A stretch of 64,000 nt of DNA from Methylobacterium sp. (lineage in GTDB: Bacteria > Pseudomonadota > Alphaproteobacteria > Rhizobiales > Beijerinckiaceae). Positions 58,691-64,000 of the stretch are shown piece after piece (positions within the stretch are counted from its first letter, which is position 1; every line of letters starts with the position of its first letter). The translations under genes and the position numbers were made by a program. The DNA lies in assembly GCA_013823325.1 (NCBI GenBank), contig PNLY01000017.1:1-64000 (forward strand), in the 5' to 3' direction. The notes under the pieces were generated by a model. It worked only from the letters and a program-made list of their open reading frames with translations. It did no database searches and was not told the origin of the DNA.

Positions 58691-59638
58691 GTGGAGCGCG
58701 TGCTCGCATCTCAGGCTACCCTGCACAAACTCGAGGTCTTCTGCCTGGTCTGCGAGTTGCAGAGCGTCACCCGCGTCGCCGAGCGGATGCGGGTGGCACA
58801 GCCGGTCGTGACCGCGCATCTGCGCTTTCTGGAGGAGAAGCTCGGGGTCAGGCTGTTCGAACGCAGCGGGCGTCGGCTGGTTCTGACGCTCGCCGGCGAG
58901 CGCGTCCATAAATGGGCCAGCGACATCATCACGCGAACCCATGAACTGGAGCGCGAGCTCGATCTGGCCATCGATGGCGAGCTGGGCAGCGCCGTGGTCG
59001 CAGCCTCGATGACCGTCGCGTCCTATGTCCTGCCGCCCCTGTTCACCGCGTTCCGACGTCTCAACCCGAATGGCGGCATCACCGTGCAGGTGTCGAATCC
59101 GCAGCTTGTCACCGCAGCGGTGCGCGACGGAACCTGCGATTTCGGGGTCTGCATCCTCGATCCGCGGCATGACGTCGACGGCCTGAATGTCGAGCGCCTG
59201 TGGACGGAACGGCTGGTGCTCGTCGCGGCCCGCGACGATAGCTCTGTCGGCGACACGGCCACGCCGCAGGAGATCGAAGCGCTGCCTTTCGTCTCCTCCC
59301 CGCGCAACCAGGTACGCCGCGAGGCCGAAGAGGACGGCCTTCACGCGCATGGCATCGTCAACCGGCGCGTGTTGCTGGAGTTCGGTCATCCCGAGGCGAT
59401 CAAGCAGGCGGTGCGCAGCGGCGCCGGAGTCGCCTTCGTCATGGAGACGTCGGTCCGCGATGAGCTCGCTCGCGGCCTGCTGCGCCGGGTCGCGACCCCG
59501 GAGATCGACTTGCCGGTGCCCGTCTTCCTCGTCCACAGGCGCGGCAAGAGCTTCTCCGGTTTCCAGGCGCGGCTCGTCGACTTCGTGCGCACGGCCGCCG
59601 TCGACGACCATCCGCCGGGCATTCTGACGCCGGCCTGA
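58691..59638 (+). CDS. LysR-family transcriptional regulator
   Basis: The 315-residue protein has the helix-turn-helix (VTRVAERMRVAQPVVTAHLR; LGVRLFERSGRRLVLTLAGE) and a LysR effector domain, normal length. It starts with GTG at 58691. The helix differs from the one at 379-1287. It stands 235 bases upstream of the second hydantoinase A gene on the same strand, so is a plausible regulator of that operon. Direct-repeat AT sites lie between them. Confidence 0.88.
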   Translation: MERVLASQATLHKLEVFCLVCELQSVTRVAERMRVAQPVVTAHLRFLEEKLGVRLFERSGRRLVLTLAGERVHKWASDIITRTHELERELDLAIDGELGSAVVAASMTVASYVLPPLFTAFRRLNPNGGITVQVSNPQLVTAAVRDGTCDFGVCILDPRHDVDGLNVERLWTERLVLVAARDDSSVGDTATPQEIEALPFVSSPRNQVRREAEEDGLHAHGIVNRRVLLEFGHPEAIKQAVRSGAGVAFVMETSVRDELARGLLRRVATPEIDLPVPVFLVHRRGKSFSGFQARLVDFVRTAAVDDHPPGILTPA

Positions 59639-59692
59639 CCAAGATACCGCTCCGGACCGGCTCCACCCGGTACTCAATCCATAGTCAGATCC

Positions 59693-59718
59693 TTATATAT
59701 TTCTTCGAATTATATATT
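59693..59718. promoter_or_regulatory. Perfect direct repeat TTATATATT upstream of the second hydantoinase operon
   Basis: TTATATATT occurs at 59693-59701 and again at 59710-59718, period 17. The repeat is AT-rich in a GC-rich setting and lies about 155 bases before the hydantoinase A start. It resembles the ATTATATAT arms at 34266-34304 in another module. It may be a regulator site or promoter element; neither is proven. Confidence 0.4.
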
Positions 59719-59873
59719 GGATTGCAGGTCCGACCAGGCCTTAGGCTCCCGACATTCGCAATCCGCCCTGCCTGCGGAGGCGAAAGGGATTTCCCGACGA
59801 ACCGACGGTTCCGGCGCGGCCATGGCCTGCGTTCGCCCGATAACGCGTTCGCGAGACCTCAAGGGAGGAAGCC

Positions 59874-61994
59874 ATGTTTCTGGGCGTGGATATCGGCGGC
59901 ACCTTCACCGATCTCGTCATGCTGGACGAGAACGGGGCGCTGGTGACGACGAAGGCGCTGTCGACGCCGGGCGAGCTCGAGGTCGGCGTCTTCAACGCCG
60001 TCGAGGATGCCGCCCGCCAGCGCGGCATGACCGGCGAGGAACTGCTCGCCAGGGTGGTCGCCTTCGGCCATGGCACGACGCAGGCGACGAACGCCGTCAT
60101 CGAGCGCGACGGCGCCCGGACCGGGCTCATCGCCACGCGCGGCTTCGGCGACACGCTGGCGATCCAGCGACTCATGGGCTTCACCGCCGGCGTCCCGGCC
60201 GACCGGCTCGGCTGGTATTCCCGCCGCCGCTATCCGGAGCCGATCGTCCCGCGCCACCTGGTGCGCGAGGTTCGCGAGCGCCTCGACCATGCCGGCACGG
60301 TGCTGGTCGCGCTCGACGAGGCCGAATTGCGCGCTTCAGCCCGCTCCCTCGTCGCCGAAGGCGTGCAGACCTTCGCCGTGGCCTTTCTCTGGTCGTTCAG
60401 AAATCCCGCGCACGAACGGATCGCGGCGCGGATCATTCGCGAGGAAGCGCCGGGCGCCTATGTCAGCCTGTCGAGCGAGATCGCTCCGGTCCTCGGCGAA
60501 TACGAGCGTACCGCGACTGCGGCCCTCAACTCCTACCTCGCTCCGAAAGTCGTCTCCTATCTCGACGGCATCGAGCAGATGCTACGGCGCAAGGGCTTCA
60601 AGGGCGCCTTTTCGATCCTGAATTCGGCCGGCGGCGTCATGCCCGTCGCCGAAGCGGCCCGCCGGCCGGTCACGCTCGTCACCTCCGGCCCGACCGGCGG
60701 CGTCATGGGCTCGATCCATCTCGCCAAGCGGCTCGGCTACCGCAACATCATCACCACTGACATGGGCGGCACGTCCTTCGACGTCGCCATCGTCGTCGAC
60801 GACAAGCCGCTGATGTCGACCAAGCACGAGGCCGGCGGCTTCCACATCGCGACGCCGATGATCGAAGTCAGGGCGATCGGCGCGGGCGGCGGCTCCATAG
60901 CGCGCGTGGTGGACGGCCAGCTCCGCGTCGGCCCGGACAGCGCGAGCGCCTGGCCCGGGCCCGCCTGCTACGGGCGCGGAGGGACGCTGCCGACCGTCAC
61001 CGATGCCGACGTGGCGCTCGGGATCATCGACCCCGACAGCTTCCTCGGCGGCAAGATGAAGCTGGACCGGGCCGCGGCGATCGCCGCGCTCGACCAGCAC
61101 ATCGCCACGCCGCTCGCTCTTTCCGTCGAGCAGGCCGCGGCCGGCATCCGCCGTATCATCGATGCGCAGATGGCGGACACGCTGCGCGAGGTGACGATCG
61201 GGCGCGGCTTCGACCCGCGCGATTTCGTCATCTTCGCCTATGGCGGCGCCGGCCCGGTCCATTGCGCCGGCTATGGCGCGGAACTCGGTGTGCCGAAGAT
61301 GGTGGTGCCGGTCACGTCGATGGCGCATTCGGCCTATGGCGCGCTGGCCGCCGATCTGCAGTTCGCCACCGAGCGGGCGCTGCTGATGCGTGGCGGCGGC
61401 GGAGCCCGGCCGCTGAACGAGGGGCTCGACGCAGCCCGCATCGCACAGGCCTTCGCCGAGCTGGAAACCGAGTGCCGGGATGCGATGACGCGCGCAGGCG
61501 TCGCCGCCGGCGATGTCGGCCTGATCCGCAGCGCCGACCTGCGCTATCGCCGCCAGACCAACGATCTGATCATTCCGCTCGGCGACGGCGATGCAAGCGA
61601 AGCGGCGATCGCCGATCTCGTGCGGCGCTTCGAAGAGACCTACGAGCAGACCTACGGCAAGGGCTCGGCCTTCCGCGAGGCCGGCATCGAGCTCACCAAT
61701 GTCCGGGTCGAGGCCTTCGGCAAGGCACGCCGGCCCGAGCTCGCGCCGCGTGCGCCGAGCGGCATCCCACAGGTCGGCCGGCGCTCGATCTTCGAGCCCG
61801 TCGTCGGACGCCGCATGGAGTGCGCCGTCTACAACTGGCGCGAGCTGCCGGTGGATTTCACGATCGAAGGCCCGGCCGTGATCGAGCATCCCGAGACCTC
61901 CGTCTTCGTCGCGGCGGCGCAGATCGCCCGGCTCGACGCCAACTCCAACATCACCATCGAAACGCGGGAGGACGGTGGCCATGGCCGTGACTGA
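59874..61994 (+). CDS. Hydantoinase A/oxoprolinase family protein (second HyuA)
   Basis: The 706-residue A subunit has MFLGVDIGGTFTDLVMLDEN, GHGTTQATNAVIERDG, TTDMGGTSFDVAIVVDDKPL, IGAGGGSIARVVDGQLRVGP and CYGRGGTLP, so the ATPase motifs are complete. It is a divergent paralogue of the product at 53679-55742, as the motifs differ in detail. GGGAGG lies just before the ATG. It overlaps hydantoinase B by 14 bases, and LysR is upstream. Possible reactions are ATP-dependent lactam or hydantoin opening, or ketone carboxylation. Confidence 0.92.
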   Translation: MFLGVDIGGTFTDLVMLDENGALVTTKALSTPGELEVGVFNAVEDAARQRGMTGEELLARVVAFGHGTTQATNAVIERDGARTGLIATRGFGDTLAIQRLMGFTAGVPADRLGWYSRRRYPEPIVPRHLVREVRERLDHAGTVLVALDEAELRASARSLVAEGVQTFAVAFLWSFRNPAHERIAARIIREEAPGAYVSLSSEIAPVLGEYERTATAALNSYLAPKVVSYLDGIEQMLRRKGFKGAFSILNSAGGVMPVAEAARRPVTLVTSGPTGGVMGSIHLAKRLGYRNIITTDMGGTSFDVAIVVDDKPLMSTKHEAGGFHIATPMIEVRAIGAGGGSIARVVDGQLRVGPDSASAWPGPACYGRGGTLPTVTDADVALGIIDPDSFLGGKMKLDRAAAIAALDQHIATPLALSVEQAAAGIRRIIDAQMADTLREVTIGRGFDPRDFVIFAYGGAGPVHCAGYGAELGVPKMVVPVTSMAHSAYGALAADLQFATERALLMRGGGGARPLNEGLDAARIAQAFAELETECRDAMTRAGVAAGDVGLIRSADLRYRRQTNDLIIPLGDGDASEAAIADLVRRFEETYEQTYGKGSAFREAGIELTNVRVEAFGKARRPELAPRAPSGIPQVGRRSIFEPVVGRRMECAVYNWRELPVDFTIEGPAVIEHPETSVFVAAAQIARLDANSNITIETREDGGHGRD

Positions 61995-64000
61995 ACAGGG
62001 CATCGACCCGATCACCTTCGAGGTGGTGCGCAACAAGCTGCAGGCCATCACCGAGGAGCAGGCGATCACGCTGAAGTCGGTCTCCGGCTCGCCGGTTGTC
62101 ACCGAGGCCACGGACTTCAACAACGGCCTCTATCTCGCCGACGGCTCGATCGTCACCATGGGGCCGCAGGTGCTGTTCCACACCGGCACGATGTCCTCGG
62201 TCATCCGCTCGATCAACGAGAACTTCGCGGACAATCCCGGCATCCGCGAGGGTGACATGTTCATCCTCAACGACCCCTATCGCGGCGCGATCCATCAGCC
62301 GGATGTGTCGATCGTCGCTCCGGTCTTCCACCACGGACGCCATGTCGCCTGGGCGGGCTCCTGCGCGCACCAGCTCGATGTCGGCGGCATGAGCTTCGGC
62401 TCCTGGGCGATCGGCGCCACCGAGATCCAGCAGGAGGCGATGCTGCTGCCGGGCATCAGGCTCGTCGAAGGCGGCGTCCTGCGCCAGGACCTCTGGCAGA
62501 TGATCATGGGCATGACCCGCCTGCCGCATGTGCTCGGCCTCGATCTGAAGGCGATGATCGCGGCGAACAATGTCGCGGTCCGCCGCCTCGTCGAGCTGAT
62601 GGACCGCTATGGCAGGGCGACCGTCGAGACCATCATGCACGCGGAGATCGCGAGCTCCGAGCGGCAACTGCGCCAGGTCCTGTCCGCCTTGCCGGACGGC
62701 GTGGTGCGGGCGCGTGACTACATCGAGCATGACGGCCACGAGAACGTGCTCTACCAGGTCTGCGTGACGGCCACCAAGACGGGGGACCGGCTGACCCTCG
62801 ACATGACCGGCACCTCGCCGCAGGCGCCGGGCTTCATCAACTGCACGGCCTCGGGCATGCGCGGCGCCGCGCTGACCGGCCTGCTGCCGATCCTCGCGCC
62901 GCGCATCCGCTGGAATGAGGGGATCATGCGCGCGGTCGAGTTCGTTGCCCCGGAGGGCATCCTCTGCAACGCCTCCTGGCCGGCGCCGGTCTCCTCGGGC
63001 ACGATCTCGACGGCCTGGATCGTCCAGAACGTCGTCGTCGCGGCCTTGTCGCGGCTGGTCTCCCTGAGCCCGGAGCTGCGCAACGAGGGCCAGGCCGTCA
63101 CCAAGGGCCACATGATGGTGATGACACTCGCCGGCCGCGACCGCGACGGCGCGCCCTTCGGCACCTTCCTGCTCGATTCGACGGCCGGCGGCGGCGGAGC
63201 CTTCCCCGACCATGATGGGCTCGACGGCTCGGGCGACTACTGCGTGCCGCGGCCGGCCATCGCCAATGTCGAGGCCAACGAGGCGAACGGGCCGTTCCTC
63301 TATCTCTTCCGTTCCTTCGTGCGCGATACCGGCGGGCCCGGCCGTCAGCGCGGCGGGGCCGGCACTGCCCTCGCCATCGTGCCCTACGGTACGGAAGGCC
63401 TGCAGGCGATGATGCTCGGCCACGGCGTCGAAGTGCCCAACGCGATCGGGCAGTTCGGCGGGCTGCCCGGCGCGTGCGGGCGTAACTTCATCCTGCGCGA
63501 TGCCGGCGATCCGGCCTTGATCGCGGGCCTCGCCGGGGACCTTGACGACATGCTCGGCATCGAGGCGGTCGAGCAGCTCGGACCCAAGCCCGGCCGTATC
63601 GGCCTCACCGCCCGCGACGCGCTCGGCTATGCCTTCCAGGGCGGCGGCGGCTACGGCGATCCGCTGAAGCGCGATCCCGAAGCGGTCCGGGGTGACGTCG
63701 TGAACGGCCATGTCAGCCCGGATGCGGCCCGCAGCCAATACGGCGTCGTGATCGGGGCCGACGGCGTCGACATCGCCAGGACCGAGGCCGCCCGGCTGGC
63801 GATCCGCCAGCGCCGGCTCGGCGGCAGGACGCCGGCACGAATCGCCGGCTCCGGCGAGATGCGCATCGCGGCCGGCCGCTTCGCCTGCGGCTGCGGCTGC
63901 GACCTCGGCGCCGCGACGAGCGACTGGAAGCGGCACGCGATCACCCGCTGCGTCGATCCGGCAAGCTACGGCCCGCATGTGCGGACCCATGCCAAGCTCG
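61981..64000 (+). CDS. Hydantoinase B/oxoprolinase family protein (second HyuB), 3' end beyond the window
   Basis: The frame is open from ATG 61981 to the last base, at least 673 residues. Family marks: PITFEVVRNKLQAITEEQ, GDMFILNDPYRGAIHQPDVS, DMTGTSPQAPGFINCTASGM and GGGGYGDPLKRDPEAVRGDV. The usual B subunit ends soon after this last motif (as in the first copy, 521 residues), but this protein continues for about 70 residues with a Cys-rich tail: Cys636, Cys638, Cys640 and Cys657. Such tails could bind zinc, as in acetone carboxylase-type gamma domains; that link is an inference. It overlaps the A-subunit gene by 14 bases. Confidence 0.88.
   Translation, partial: MAVTEQGIDPITFEVVRNKLQAITEEQAITLKSVSGSPVVTEATDFNNGLYLADGSIVTMGPQVLFHTGTMSSVIRSINENFADNPGIREGDMFILNDPYRGAIHQPDVSIVAPVFHHGRHVAWAGSCAHQLDVGGMSFGSWAIGATEIQQEAMLLPGIRLVEGGVLRQDLWQMIMGMTRLPHVLGLDLKAMIAANNVAVRRLVELMDRYGRATVETIMHAEIASSERQLRQVLSALPDGVVRARDYIEHDGHENVLYQVCVTATKTGDRLTLDMTGTSPQAPGFINCTASGMRGAALTGLLPILAPRIRWNEGIMRAVEFVAPEGILCNASWPAPVSSGTISTAWIVQNVVVAALSRLVSLSPELRNEGQAVTKGHMMVMTLAGRDRDGAPFGTFLLDSTAGGGGAFPDHDGLDGSGDYCVPRPAIANVEANEANGPFLYLFRSFVRDTGGPGRQRGGAGTALAIVPYGTEGLQAMMLGHGVEVPNAIGQFGGLPGACGRNFILRDAGDPALIAGLAGDLDDMLGIEAVEQLGPKPGRIGLTARDALGYAFQGGGGYGDPLKRDPEAVRGDVVNGHVSPDAARSQYGVVIGADGVDIARTEAARLAIRQRRLGGRTPARIAGSGEMRIAAGRFACGCGCDLGAATSDWKRHAITRCVDPASYGPHVRTHAKL

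Noticed and set aside
61951..63990. 679-codon minus-strand frame opposite the second hydantoinase B
   Set aside because: Antisense shadow. The sense frame has continuous HyuB motifs and runs to the window end.
1..64000. CRISPR array, tRNA, rRNA, prophage or toxin-antitoxin pair
   Set aside because: Read-through of intergenic gaps showed no repeat-spacer pattern, no cloverleaf-like sequence, and no structural phage or toxin motif. Short RNA genes could still be missed by eye.

Overview
This is 64 kb of high-G+C DNA from an alphaproteobacterium, most likely a Bosea-like member of the Hyphomicrobiales. That placement is inferred from the flagellar gene order (motE, DUF6468, fliM and fliL facing flgF, flgG, flgA and flgH), the alphaproteobacterial DksA, a CtrA-type box in the flagellar region, and the many solute importers paired with GntR/FCD regulators. 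No database search was possible. Genes cover nearly everything and no gene-free gap exceeds about 300 bases. I saw no rRNA, tRNA, CRISPR array, transposase or phage gene.

The window alternates between a few core genes and self-contained catabolic modules. Region by region: (1) 1-3655, a truncated small gene, a LysR regulator facing a RidA-like (CnbZ-like) deaminase, an orphan TctC receptor and an unrecognised protein. (2) 3761-10366, flagellar motor and basal-body genes in two divergent operons. (3) 10624-22696, a meta-cleavage type aromatic module: two paralogous extradiol dioxygenase-like proteins, a class II aldolase-like protein and a complete branched-chain-type (Liv) importer on the minus strand, facing a GntR regulator, SDR, semialdehyde dehydrogenase, hydratase and HpaI-type aldolase on the plus strand. 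(4) 22724-26556, a racemase-like protein, dksA, and an SGNH/MBOAT O-acetylation pair. (5) 26655-30834, a tartrate dehydrogenase-like enzyme and TctC receptor facing GntR and Crp-like regulators, then a small VOC protein. (6) 30847-39011, a kynurenine/amino-acid module: arylformamidase-like hydrolase, amidohydrolase and GntR facing kynureninase and an Aap-type importer. (7) 39014-47110, a sugar-acid module: RraA-like protein, glucarate-dehydratase-type enolase, SDR, Dpp-type importer, GntR and a 2-hydroxyacid dehydrogenase. (8) 47167-56563, one long operon of IclR, hydantoinase A and B, a full Liv importer and a cupin. (9) 56766-64000, an MFS exporter, a LysR regulator and a second hydantoinase A/B pair cut by the window end.

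The most notable result is in region 3. One of the two dioxygenase paralogues has lost all three iron ligands, and the nearby class II aldolase-like protein has lost all three expected zinc ligands. Both are intact, full-length genes in a compact cluster that also contains apparently active enzymes, so they look like retained pseudoenzymes or enzymes with altered chemistry. The racemase-like protein next to dksA has likewise lost both catalytic cysteines. Two of the four ABC importers (Aap-type and Dpp-type) have no ATPase gene in the window, and both TctC receptors lack TctA/TctB.
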